From the NCBI GenBank assembly GCA_002362105.1, contig DETD01000019.1:1-64000 (forward strand): DNA of 64,000 nucleotides. The letters are read 5' to 3'. Within the stretch, counting starts at the first letter, position 1; every line of letters starts with the position of its first letter. A program made the translations under genes and the position numbers. The DNA is from Bacteroidales bacterium UBA3297 (lineage in GTDB: Bacteria > Bacteroidota > Bacteroidia > Bacteroidales > Paludibacteraceae). The notes beneath the pieces are model-generated. The model made no database searches and was not told the origin of the DNA. It saw only the letters and a program-made list of their open reading frames with translations. Positions 7,514 to 15,368 of the stretch are shown here, piece by piece.

Positions 7514-8779
7514 TTAAATGTCTTCCCTTTTCCACTTGTCGTATGCAATGGCCGATGCTACGCAGACACCAGCAAACAGTAGCAGAGTGGCGCACTGGGG
7601 CAGAACACTGGTCAAGCCGCCTCCGCGCAGCAACAGGTTGTAGTAGCCGGTCAGTCCCCAGTTCAGAGGCGACAGTCGGCAGACAATCTGCATAGCGTGT
7701 GGCATAACGAACATTGGAATCCATATACCGCCTAGTGCCGACAAGATAACCACTGAAATAGAGCCGAATATAGAGGCTTGTTGTGCGGTTTTTGCCACCT
7801 GGCCTATCGCAATTCCGTAGCCGATGGCGGCCAGCGAGGCGCTGAGGCTGACAGCAAGCAGCCCAATCCAGCTGTTTCCGAACGAAAGGGACGGCAGTCC
7901 CAGCATAGGCAGCACCACCTTACCCATCAGTCCCATTAGCGCTATCTGCGTCATGCAGATGACCAGGTACACTATCACCTTGCTGAACAGGTAGTAGCTG
8001 TAGGGCATAGGCATGGTGCGCAGGCGGGTGTAACTGCCTTCTTCGCGTTCACGTATAATATTGCTTGCCAGAGAAACGACAATAAAGAACACGGCAAACA
8101 TACCCCATGCCGGCACGTTGTGTTGTACGGCGTTGGGTATCAGGCGCGAAGCGTCCATGCGTGCGGTGCGCTCGTCAAGCTCAATCAGTTTTTCGGGAAG
8201 TACCACGTCGCCAATCGGCATAGGCGACATAGCCTGTATCTGCTGGCTGACTTCCTTCAGTAAAATCTGGGTCTGCACACTGGCCATCTGTTCGCGCATG
8301 GTGCTGGTCAGCGACGCCAGAAACGAGTTTTTAGTGGTGGGGTCCACAAAAATGGTAAGGTGTACGGTCTGCGCCTTGGGTTGTTCGCCTTCTGGCGAAA
8401 AGGTGTACTGTACACTTTTGCCAATACCGTTGCGGATGTTGTCGGTGGTTGAAGCCGGAATAACGATACCCAGTTGGAAGTAGCCTTTTGCCACGTCAGA
8501 CTCCACCGTTTCGGGGGTCGCCGTCGAGTCGGCCTGGGTTATGGTAAACAGTCCAGACTGTTCCAGACTCTCGACCACCGAGGCGCCCACATTGTCGTGG
8601 TCTTGGTCAAGCACCACCAGCGCCATTTTGTTGTCGAGAATAGCCTTGAAGGTATCGTTTTGCAGGTAGGCCATAAGGGCCACCAGTGCTAGTGGCATTA
8701 GGTAGAGTAGAGCTAGTCCGGCTTTATCGCGGACAAGTATCAGGAAGTCTTTGTAGACAAGGGTCAGAAGTTTGCGCAT
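7514..8779 (-). CDS. ABC-2 type transporter permease
   Basis: A 421-residue membrane protein of the ABC-2 exporter class (LolE-unrelated; DrrB/YhhJ-like). It has an N-terminal membrane segment (LALLYLMPLALVALMAYL), a large extracytoplasmic domain of about 180 residues, and five or so C-terminal segments including the conserved IIREREEGSYTRLRTMPMPYSYYLFSK motif. It lies 3 bp after the ATP-binding gene and surely forms one exporter with it. The substrate is not evident; a drug, lipid or polyketide-like efflux role is typical of the class. No HlyD adaptor gene is present in the window. Confidence 0.9.
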   Translation of the reverse strand: MRKLLTLVYKDFLILVRDKAGLALLYLMPLALVALMAYLQNDTFKAILDNKMALVVLDQDHDNVGASVVESLEQSGLFTITQADSTATPETVESDVAKGYFQLGIVIPASTTDNIRNGIGKSVQYTFSPEGEQPKAQTVHLTIFVDPTTKNSFLASLTSTMREQMASVQTQILLKEVSQQIQAMSPMPIGDVVLPEKLIELDERTARMDASRLIPNAVQHNVPAWGMFAVFFIVVSLASNIIREREEGSYTRLRTMPMPYSYYLFSKVIVYLVICMTQIALMGLMGKVVLPMLGLPSLSFGNSWIGLLAVSLSASLAAIGYGIAIGQVAKTAQQASIFGSISVVILSALGGIWIPMFVMPHAMQIVCRLSPLNWGLTGYYNLLLRGGGLTSVLPQCATLLLFAGVCVASAIAYDKWKREDI

Positions 8780-8782
8780 ACA

Positions 8783-9514
8783 TTAACTGATAAGGGTAAG
8801 ACATAGGTCGTGGAGCGAAGTTGCCTGGTGTTGTTCCAGCAACTGGCATGGAGCGCCGGCCGCAACCAGCCTGCCCTGGTTCATAATAGCCACACGCGTG
8901 CAGAGGCTCTCGGCCTCCTGCATCAGGTGCGAAGTGTAGATGATGGTGGTTCCCTGCTGGTGGAGTTGGCGCAGGTAGTCGATAATAGTTTGCTGCGATT
9001 TGACATCGATGCCGACAGTAGGCTCGTCGAGGAAAAGTATTTTGGGTTGGTGCAGCAGGCCGGCCATCAGGTTGAAGCGTCGTTTTTGTCCGCCCGACAG
9101 GTGACCGATGCGTTGGTTCATCTGGTCAGCCACATCCAGTGTTTCCGCCAGTTCGTCGATCCGTTGTTTCAAGTCCGATTTCCCAATGCCGTAAATGCCG
9201 CCAAAGACCTTCAGGTTTTCGGCTGCGGTCAGTTCGGGATAGAGGGCGTATTCTTGTGGTACTACACCAATAAGCGGGCGTATGGCGTCCATTTGCCGGG
9301 CAACATCTTTGCCTGCCACTTCAACCCTGCCCTGTGTATAGTGCCGCAGTCCGCACAAAATGCTCAGTGTGGTTGTTTTACCGGCCCCGTTGGCCCCCAG
9401 TAAGCCGAAAAACTCCCCATCGTCTACCTTCAGCGACAGGTCGTCGACAGCGGGCTTGTCGGTTCCCCTATAGGTCTTGTATAAATGTTCGATTTTTATG
9501 GCGGTCATTTCCAA
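8783..9514 (-). CDS. ABC transporter ATP-binding protein (exporter)
   Basis: A 243-residue ATPase subunit. Walker A GANGAGKT at 40-47, signature LSGGQ at 139-143 and Walker B FLDEP at 161-165 are intact, followed by YTSHLMQEAESLC (H-loop His). The short hydrophilic C-terminus is like that of CcmA/DrrA exporters. Codons 1 and 3 are both Met; either could be the start. It is first in the operon with the ABC-2 permease, under a TAATTTTG box at 9531-9538, and is divergent from the HAD phosphatase. Confidence 0.93.
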   Translation of the reverse strand: MEMTAIKIEHLYKTYRGTDKPAVDDLSLKVDDGEFFGLLGANGAGKTTTLSILCGLRHYTQGRVEVAGKDVARQMDAIRPLIGVVPQEYALYPELTAAENLKVFGGIYGIGKSDLKQRIDELAETLDVADQMNQRIGHLSGGQKRRFNLMAGLLHQPKILFLDEPTVGIDVKSQQTIIDYLRQLHQQGTTIIYTSHLMQEAESLCTRVAIMNQGRLVAAGAPCQLLEQHQATSLHDLCLTLIS

Positions 9515-9530
9515 ATCTTTAAATGGAATT

Positions 9531-9538
9531 CAAAATTA
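9531..9538 (-). promoter_or_regulatory. -7 box for the ABC exporter operon
   Basis: TAATTTTG on the minus strand, 17 bp upstream of the ATPase start, fits TAnnTTTG. Confidence 0.5.
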
Positions 9539-9587
9539 CTTAAATTTAGTACTCGCTCCAATTATTTTTATTACCGCACAGATGCGC

Positions 9588-9595
9588 TAACTTTG
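9588..9595 (+). promoter_or_regulatory. -7 box for the HAD phosphatase gene
   Basis: TAACTTTG fits TAnnTTTG and ends 22 bp before the ATG at 9618. The same 103-bp gap serves the divergent ABC operon. Confidence 0.55.
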
Positions 9596-9617
9596 CAGAA
9601 CCAAACATACGGGTAAT

Positions 9618-10400
9618 ATGATAAAAGCGCTCTTTTTTGACATAGACGGCACCCTCATCAGCTTCAACACGCATAAAGTGCCAGAATCGACCATCGAAGG
9701 AATAAGGAAAGCCAAAGAGAACGGAGTCAAGGTGTTTATCTCGACGGGCCGGCCGAAGCCCATTATCTGCAACCTCGACCAACTGACTCCCTACATCGAC
9801 GGTTACGTTACCACCAACGGAGCCTACTGCTATATTGGCGACACGGTTATCAACTGCGAGGAAATCGGGAAGCCCGATGTGCTGCATATTGTGGAGCACT
9901 CGCGCCAGCTGGGGGTGGCCTGCATTGTGGTGGGCAAGAAAAGCATTTCGGTAGTGAATGAAAACGAGCAGTTTGACTACGTCTTCCGGAAACTACTGAG
10001 AATAACCACCCTCGATGCCCTTAGTCCCCTCGATGAGGTGTTGTCTGAAGGGGTTATACAGCTAACCCCCTTCTTTACCCCTGAACAGGAGCGCCAGATT
10101 GTGGCTCCGCTTGCCGGATGCACCTGTGGCAGATGGCATCAGGAGTTTGTTGATGTTACGGCCAACGGAATAGACAAGGCGCTGGGCCTGGAAAAAATGG
10201 CGAAGCACTTGGGACTGCAGATCGCAGAAACGATGGCCTTTGGTGACGGTGGCAACGACATCCCTATAATCAAGAAGGCGGGTGTGGGCGTGGCTATGGG
10301 CAATGCCGGCAACCATGTGAAGGCGGTTGCCGACTATACCACCACACACATCGACGAAGACGGCGTTTGGAATGCGCTGAAGGCTTATGGTGTTATTTGA
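9618..10400 (+). CDS. HAD-family (Cof-type) phosphatase
   Basis: A 260-residue haloacid-dehalogenase-superfamily hydrolase of the Cof/IIB type, acting in the cytoplasm on phosphorylated sugars, FMN/PLP-like cofactors or similar. Motif I DIDGT (nucleophile Asp8, Asp10), motif II FISTGRP (Thr43), the motif III lysine in GIDKALGLEKM and motif IV AFGDGGNDIPII are all present, with the C2-type cap between. It is a single-gene unit ending at a hairpin shared with the convergent pectate lyase gene. Substrate cannot be read from sequence. Confidence 0.9.
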   Translation: MIKALFFDIDGTLISFNTHKVPESTIEGIRKAKENGVKVFISTGRPKPIICNLDQLTPYIDGYVTTNGAYCYIGDTVINCEEIGKPDVLHIVEHSRQLGVACIVVGKKSISVVNENEQFDYVFRKLLRITTLDALSPLDEVLSEGVIQLTPFFTPEQERQIVAPLAGCTCGRWHQEFVDVTANGIDKALGLEKMAKHLGLQIAETMAFGDGGNDIPIIKKAGVGVAMGNAGNHVKAVADYTTTHIDEDGVWNALKAYGVI

Positions 10401-10445
10401 AGACCGCCTCGCATTAACGGAAACAAACGGATATCTATAACGAAA

Positions 10446-10485
10446 ACGGGCAGAAACCTGCAAAAAAAAAGCGGTTTCTGCCCGT
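10446..10485. terminator. Bidirectional terminator
   Basis: acgggcagaaacc pairs perfectly with ggtttctgcccgt around an A-rich loop, between the convergent HAD phosphatase and pectate lyase genes. Confidence 0.75.
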
Positions 10486-10517
10486 AATCATTTTACGTTT
10501 GCCCTGTGTGGCGGCGC

Positions 10518-12311
10518 TTACTCACCCAGCACCGACACCAGTTTGGAAGTATACCCGTTAATGGCGTTCTTTAGTTGGGTGTTGATACTGTAGCTGGCAT
10601 CGTCGGTCGAATTGTTGAACTTCCACTTCAAGTCGCCACCGTCTAAACGTCCGGCATTGGCGGTTACAATAGCCGGAACATTGGCCGGATCGTCTGCCGT
10701 GTAAACGTACATCAGGCTGTTGTTGGTGTCGAAATTGTCGTAAGGGGTGCCGCCGGCCACTGTTTTTATGCTGCCGGGCACTTGCTCGTTGCGTGAAGCG
10801 GCCTCGTAAGCGTCGAACGAGGTTTTGTTGGTCTGGTAGGTGATGTAGCTGAATTTGCCCGACTTTTCGGCAAACACGTTGTTGTACGACTTGATGATGC
10901 CGCCATTCTCCCCCGAGAAACTACCATCGCCTAACGCGTCGGTTCCTTGTTTCGAACTCAGCATAGGCTTGTCGCAGTTGCGGAAGTAGTTTGCCTCGAC
11001 AAAGGCACTGGCCCCATAAGTCACCCCCACACCGTACTTCGAAACGCCGTCGTAGTAGTTGTTCCAAACGTGCACACTCATGGTACGTATGCGTGGATGG
11101 CGGGAGTCGGAGTGGTCGAACCAGTTGTGGTCGTAGCTGATATAGTTAGGCCCTGTCTCGCTCTTCATGCCGCAAAGCGACATCTTGCCCGAGTCGAAGA
11201 AGTGGTTGTACGAGATGGTCATGTACTTCGAGTCGTTCTTCAGGTCCATCGAGCCGTCGCCCTTTACCTGGTCGGCGTCGCTACCCTCGGCACCATAGAA
11301 AATGTCGTTGTGGTGAATCCATATATTGTAGTTGGCGGTTTCAAAAGCTAGACCGTCGTCGCCCCACAGCATAAGGCCCAGGTTGCGCACCTCGATGCTT
11401 CTTGTACGTAAACCGCGTATGCCCCACCCGTAGCAGGTAGCGTCGTTGCCAATACCCTCGATTGTAATGTTTTGGATAGGGCTGCTTTCGTTGCTAGACT
11501 TCAGCAACAGATTGTTGGTATCGCCGCTTTCGTTTATTCCGTCGATGGTAACCTTACCGATAATACGGATGCAGACCGGACGGTTTTCAAGCCCTTTCTG
11601 CATCGCCTTCAGAATGGCCGAAATACCCGTGCAAGTCGTGGTTGTACCTTTAGTGCTGGTCACCACATCCATCGTAACCGTCTTTTTGGTCTTTTCGGTG
11701 ATGTAGAGTACCACCGCCCCACTTTTCAACGAACCGTTGTCGTTATATGCGCCAATGCCATTGCCGCCCGTCACAGAACTTTGGGCAAAAGCAAAGCCCT
11801 GGCGGCTGTAGGCCTTCGTCTTGATTTGTGCGACAGAAGCCGCACCCGATTCTGCGTTTCCTTTTACGGCCACCACTTTAATATCGTATGAGCCGGCTGG
11901 CAGGCCTACGACGTCGGCACGGAAGTAGGAGCCGTAGTTACGGACCAGCATAGCGTCGACTTTGGTATAGGAACCCGCGTTTGCCGGCTTATAGTAGACG
12001 TTGTAGCCGGTGGCTCCACTGACGGGTGTCCATTCCACATATCCGCTCTCGAACCAGCCGGCCGATTTGCTGATTGCAACGTCGCCTTTGGTCACCACCT
12101 CGCCCGAAGTAGTGCCTTCGCCCTGCTCAACAGGGTCGGTCGGGTTAACCGGATTAACAGGCTCTGTGTCGGCCTTAACGAAGACGATGCTGTCGAGGTC
12201 GGCAACCTGGTATTCGACCTTGGTACCGTCTTTTTTGTAGATGTGAACTGCTTTTTGAGCAAAGACACTCATAGAAACAAGGGTCGCAACTGCGAATGCT
12301 ATTTTTTTCAT
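10518..12311 (-). CDS. Secreted pectate lyase, PL1-like, with FN3-like domain
   Basis: A 597-residue exported enzyme. In order: a signal peptide (MKKIAFAVATLVSMSVFAQ); the Bacteroidales N-terminal motif VHIYKKDGTKVEYQVADLD; a Pro/Asn linker; an FN3-like domain (about 85-170: VEWTPVSGATGYNVYYK); and a right-handed beta-helix pectate lyase domain. Diagnostic are IWIHHNDIFYGAEGSDADQV, ITISYNHFF-type strands and the WFDHSDSRHPRIR segment of family PL1, which cleaves polygalacturonate by beta-elimination with calcium. There is no T9SS tail of its own; the small gene 39 bp upstream carries one. Likely role: plant pectin breakdown. Confidence 0.87.
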   Translation of the reverse strand: MKKIAFAVATLVSMSVFAQKAVHIYKKDGTKVEYQVADLDSIVFVKADTEPVNPVNPTDPVEQGEGTTSGEVVTKGDVAISKSAGWFESGYVEWTPVSGATGYNVYYKPANAGSYTKVDAMLVRNYGSYFRADVVGLPAGSYDIKVVAVKGNAESGAASVAQIKTKAYSRQGFAFAQSSVTGGNGIGAYNDNGSLKSGAVVLYITEKTKKTVTMDVVTSTKGTTTTCTGISAILKAMQKGLENRPVCIRIIGKVTIDGINESGDTNNLLLKSSNESSPIQNITIEGIGNDATCYGWGIRGLRTRSIEVRNLGLMLWGDDGLAFETANYNIWIHHNDIFYGAEGSDADQVKGDGSMDLKNDSKYMTISYNHFFDSGKMSLCGMKSETGPNYISYDHNWFDHSDSRHPRIRTMSVHVWNNYYDGVSKYGVGVTYGASAFVEANYFRNCDKPMLSSKQGTDALGDGSFSGENGGIIKSYNNVFAEKSGKFSYITYQTNKTSFDAYEAASRNEQVPGSIKTVAGGTPYDNFDTNNSLMYVYTADDPANVPAIVTANAGRLDGGDLKWKFNNSTDDASYSINTQLKNAINGYTSKLVSVLGE

Positions 12312-12350
12312 ATTATCTGCTGCTTTAAGTTTGTAGTAAGGAAATTGACC

Positions 12351-12821
12351 TTATTTTTTAATGAATTTTACGGCCTTGTCTGCAATCTTCAGAAAGTAGA
12401 TGCCACTTTTCAGGTGCGAGACGTTAGCGGAAAGTGTATAGCCTGTGCAAAGCATAGAGCCAACAACGGCTCCGTTACTGGCGTAGAGGTATACCTCGGT
12501 GCCGTTGGGCACCCCCGACAGGTAAAGCGTTTCGACAACGGGATTCGGATAAAGGAACAGCCCGGTTTGTGTTTCTGCCATCTGTTTTTCGGCCTCCGTC
12601 TGGGTAGCCTCGCTAAACAGAATGCGCTGTAGAGAAGAGAACGCATAGGCGTTTGTCTGACCATCGGTCCATTCTGCGACAATGTCGTCGTTGACAAAGG
12701 AAATTTTGTGCAAGTCCTGAGTGTCGTAGGACTCGAACTCGCTGGGAATAAAGCGCCCTGCTTCCGCGCTCATAGAAAGACCCAGCAACAACGTAGTTAG
12801 TACGATGTGGTTCTGTTTCAT
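12351..12821 (-). CDS. Small secreted protein with T9SS type A tail
   Basis: A 156-residue protein with a signal peptide (MKQNHIVLTTLLLGLSMSAEA), a short N-terminal segment ending in AYAFSSLQRILFSEA, and a complete T9SS type A sorting domain: LFLYPNPVVETLYLSG, then VYLYASNGAVVGS, LKSGIYFLKIADKAVKFIKK. Almost nothing but the sorting domain is present. It is the first gene of a probable operon with the pectate lyase. Its architecture matches the 1172-1636 protein, so this is a recurring type of gene in this genome. Function unknown. Confidence 0.8.
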   Translation of the reverse strand: MKQNHIVLTTLLLGLSMSAEAGRFIPSEFESYDTQDLHKISFVNDDIVAEWTDGQTNAYAFSSLQRILFSEATQTEAEKQMAETQTGLFLYPNPVVETLYLSGVPNGTEVYLYASNGAVVGSMLCTGYTLSANVSHLKSGIYFLKIADKAVKFIKK

Positions 12822-13003
12822 ATAAAAGTGTAGTTAGTTATTATAGTAGTACTTAAACCGGTGTGGCCGGCAGCGTGTTATAGTCAGTCTTGTACGCCAA
12901 AATTCCATATTTTTCGGCTAATAACCAACTTTTTAGCCGTTTTTTTTATGCGTTATGTGCTAGTCTGTTTTAACCGAACTTGCAAATGGCTCCATAAAAA
13001 GCA

Positions 13004-13038
13004 GGAGAGCGGCTCCGAATTTTTCGGAACCGCTCTCT
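13004..13038 (-). terminator. Terminator of ppnP
   Basis: agagcgg(ct)ccgaa pairs with ttcgg(aa)ccgctct, followed on the minus strand by a T-run. It lies 33 bp past the ppnP stop. Confidence 0.8.
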
Positions 13039-13070
13039 GTGGGTTATTTATGTTGCAGAAACTCCAGCTT

Positions 13071-13352
13071 TTACTTATATAGGCAAAGGTATGGAGTGTC
13101 TTCCGTACACTTAACTTTGTACTTGACGTCTTTTGCAACTACAAACGACTCGAACTTCTTATAAGTCTTCCATTCGGTTTCGCCAGGCTGCTGGATGGTG
13201 AGAGCCCCCGAAATAACCGTCATGATTTCGACGGTAGAGGTTCCGAATTCATATTCGCCTGCTGCCATAACGCCGACAGTTGCCTTACCTTCTGCGCTGT
13301 TGAGTGCCATAGAAACAACATCGCCATTGAAATACTCGTTTGTCTTAAACAT
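13071..13352 (-). CDS. ppnP: Pyrimidine/purine nucleoside phosphorylase (PpnP, DUF1255)
   Basis: A 93-residue single-cupin protein. MFKTNEYFNGDVVSMALNS, GVMAAGEYEFGTSTVEIMTV and the C-terminal CTEDTPYLCLY match the YaiE/PpnP family, which splits several nucleosides with phosphate to free base and ribose 1-phosphate. The length equals the family norm. It stands alone, between the pectate lyase cluster and the DUF853 ATPase gene. Confidence 0.9.
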   Translation of the reverse strand: MFKTNEYFNGDVVSMALNSAEGKATVGVMAAGEYEFGTSTVEIMTVISGALTIQQPGETEWKTYKKFESFVVAKDVKYKVKCTEDTPYLCLYK

Positions 13353-13414
13353 ACTATTGATTATAATTTTGGTGATTTGCCTGTAAAGTTAATAAAAAGA
13401 CCTGGTTTGTAGTG

Positions 13415-15067
13415 TTACTTCCTAGTCTTTGTGCCAGTGCCCAGCACGCTGCGTGTAATTTCTTTCGTGATGGCGCGGGTAGCTGCCGAGGCGGCACTTT
13501 TCGCCACTTTCGAAGCCGCGGTCTTAGTGGTGGTTCTCGACTTTTTGCCTGTAACCTTGTTCGAGACGTAGCTGCCAAGTATGCTTGCCACCGCACTGGT
13601 AACAGCTGTAAGGATGGCTTTGCCCACCTTGCCCATGATGCCGCTGTTCGAGCTTTCCTTCTTTTGGGCCTTGGTGTTCGGCTTTTCCTCTTCGTCCTCG
13701 TCCTCCTCCTCAGCCGCAGCCAGTTCTTGGTTGGCTTTCTCGGCTTCGGCAATCAGCACTTCGAATGCGCTTTCGCGGTCGATGGTCTTGTCGTATTTGC
13801 CTTTCAGCAGAGAGCGGTTGATGATTTCGGTACGCTGGCTCTCGGTGATGGCGCCAATCTGGCTGAGTGGGAACAAGATTTTGGCGCGTTCGACCATGCA
13901 CGGAGCACCTTTCTCGTCGAGGAACGACACCAGGGCCTCTCCGGTTTCGAGGTTCATAATGGCCTCGTCGGTCTTGAAGGCTGGGTTGGCACGGAAAGTG
14001 TCGGCCGCCGTCTTTACGGCCTTCTGGTCTTTAGGGGTGTAGGCGCGGAGGGCGTGTTGTACACGGTTACCCAGCTGGCCCAGAATATCTTCGGGAATAT
14101 CTGTCGGACTTTGTGTGACAAAATAAATGCCGACGCCCTTGCTTCGGATCAGGCGGATGACCTGTTCTATCTTGTCGGCCAGTGCTTTTGGTGTATCGTC
14201 GAAAAGCATGTGCGCCTCGTCGAAGAAGAAAACGAGTTTTGGCTTGTCCATGTCGCCCACCTCTGGCAGTTGGCTGTAGAGGCTGCTCAGCAACCACAAA
14301 AGGAAAGTGGAGTAGAGCTTAGGCTGCAACATCAGTTTGTCGGCCGCCAGCACGTTCATAATACCTTTGCCACCCTCGGTTTGCAACAGGTCGAAAATGT
14401 CGAATTCCGGCTCGCCGAAGAACTTGTTGGCACCTTGGTTCTCCAACTCAAGCAGCGATCGCTGTATGGCACCCACACTCTGGGTGGCGATGTTGCCGTA
14501 GGTCGAGGTGTATTGGGCGGCATTCTTCGACACGTAGTCGAGCATAGAACGGAGGTCTTTCAAGTCGAGGAGGAGCAGGTTCCGGTCGTCGGCAATGCGG
14601 AAGACGATGTTCAAGATGCCGGTCTGGGTGTCGTTCAAACCCATCAGGCGGGCCAACAACTGCGGACCCATGCCCGAAATGGTGGCGCGGATGGGGTGTC
14701 CCTGCTCGCCGTAAACGTCGAAAAAGCGGACCGGACAGGGTTGGAATTCAGGATTTGGAATGCCGAAGGCATCTTTGCGTTTTTCGATAAAGCCGCTTAG
14801 CTTGCCAGCCTGGCTAATGCCGGAAAGGTCTCCCTTCATGTCGGCCATAAAGCAGGGAACACCTGCCTGGCAGAAGGTTTCGGCCATAACCTGTAGTGTA
14901 ACCGTCTTACCCGTACCGGTGGCGCCGGCAATCAGTCCGTGGCGGTTAGCCATCTTGCCGACAATGTTGATAGGGCCGTTGTCGCTGTGGGCAATATAGT
15001 ACCCTTTTTCCTGACTATACATATTTTGTTGTTTTTTAGTTTTCTGTTGGTTTGGGTTTGTCTCCAT
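13415..15067 (-). CDS. HerA-like ATPase (DUF853)
   Basis: A 550-residue cytoplasmic P-loop ATPase of the HerA/FtsK superfamily, DUF853 branch. The start at 15067 (METNPNQQKTKK) is preferred; a longer frame adds 20 unlikely residues. Walker A GATGTGKT is at 48-55, Walker B LVFFFDEAH near 278, and the arginine-rich GVGIYFVTQSPTDIPEDILGQL segment near 320 fits the family. The C-terminus is Glu-rich then Lys/Arg/Ala-rich (about 470-550), including a small hydrophobic stretch. The family's precise role is not settled; DNA translocation is the usual proposal. It is divergent from the kinase-like/AAA+ gene across a 301-bp gap. Confidence 0.85.
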   Translation of the reverse strand: METNPNQQKTKKQQNMYSQEKGYYIAHSDNGPINIVGKMANRHGLIAGATGTGKTVTLQVMAETFCQAGVPCFMADMKGDLSGISQAGKLSGFIEKRKDAFGIPNPEFQPCPVRFFDVYGEQGHPIRATISGMGPQLLARLMGLNDTQTGILNIVFRIADDRNLLLLDLKDLRSMLDYVSKNAAQYTSTYGNIATQSVGAIQRSLLELENQGANKFFGEPEFDIFDLLQTEGGKGIMNVLAADKLMLQPKLYSTFLLWLLSSLYSQLPEVGDMDKPKLVFFFDEAHMLFDDTPKALADKIEQVIRLIRSKGVGIYFVTQSPTDIPEDILGQLGNRVQHALRAYTPKDQKAVKTAADTFRANPAFKTDEAIMNLETGEALVSFLDEKGAPCMVERAKILFPLSQIGAITESQRTEIINRSLLKGKYDKTIDRESAFEVLIAEAEKANQELAAAEEEDEDEEEKPNTKAQKKESSNSGIMGKVGKAILTAVTSAVASILGSYVSNKVTGKKSRTTTKTAASKVAKSAASAATRAITKEITRSVLGTGTKTRK

Positions 15068-15294
15068 TGTAAAGGTACTGCAAATTGAGCGAACTTGCAA
15101 TTGTTTTGCCGTCAGACAGTGCCTCATTTTCGTAGAAACAGCCTGCTACAAACCTAATGAAATTGTGCTGTTTGTATAAAAAACGCGCTTTTTATGCGGC
15201 ACGAAGTGTAAAATGCGGAAAAAGTGTGCTGGCAGAAAGGCGCAATGCAGTGCGATTTCTCGAAATTATCTCTTTCTTTTACCGTGCTTTTGTG

Positions 15295-15302
15295 TATTTT
15301 TG
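15295..15302 (+). promoter_or_regulatory. -7 box for the kinase/AAA+ gene
   Basis: TATTTTTG fits TAnnTTTG, 67 bp upstream of the chosen ATG at 15369. The 301-bp gap 15068-15368 holds nothing else I can recognise. Confidence 0.5.
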
Positions 15303-15368
15303 CAGACATTCAAAAACTATGGCCCCGACAAGATGGATTCTTGTTGGCGCTCTTATATTCTACCAAAG

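Noticed and set aside
13412..14800. Long plus-strand frame opposite the DUF853 gene
   Set aside because: Long antisense frames occur opposite many GC-rich genes here (also at 21521, 37389, 48349). The minus-strand proteins have clear family motifs.
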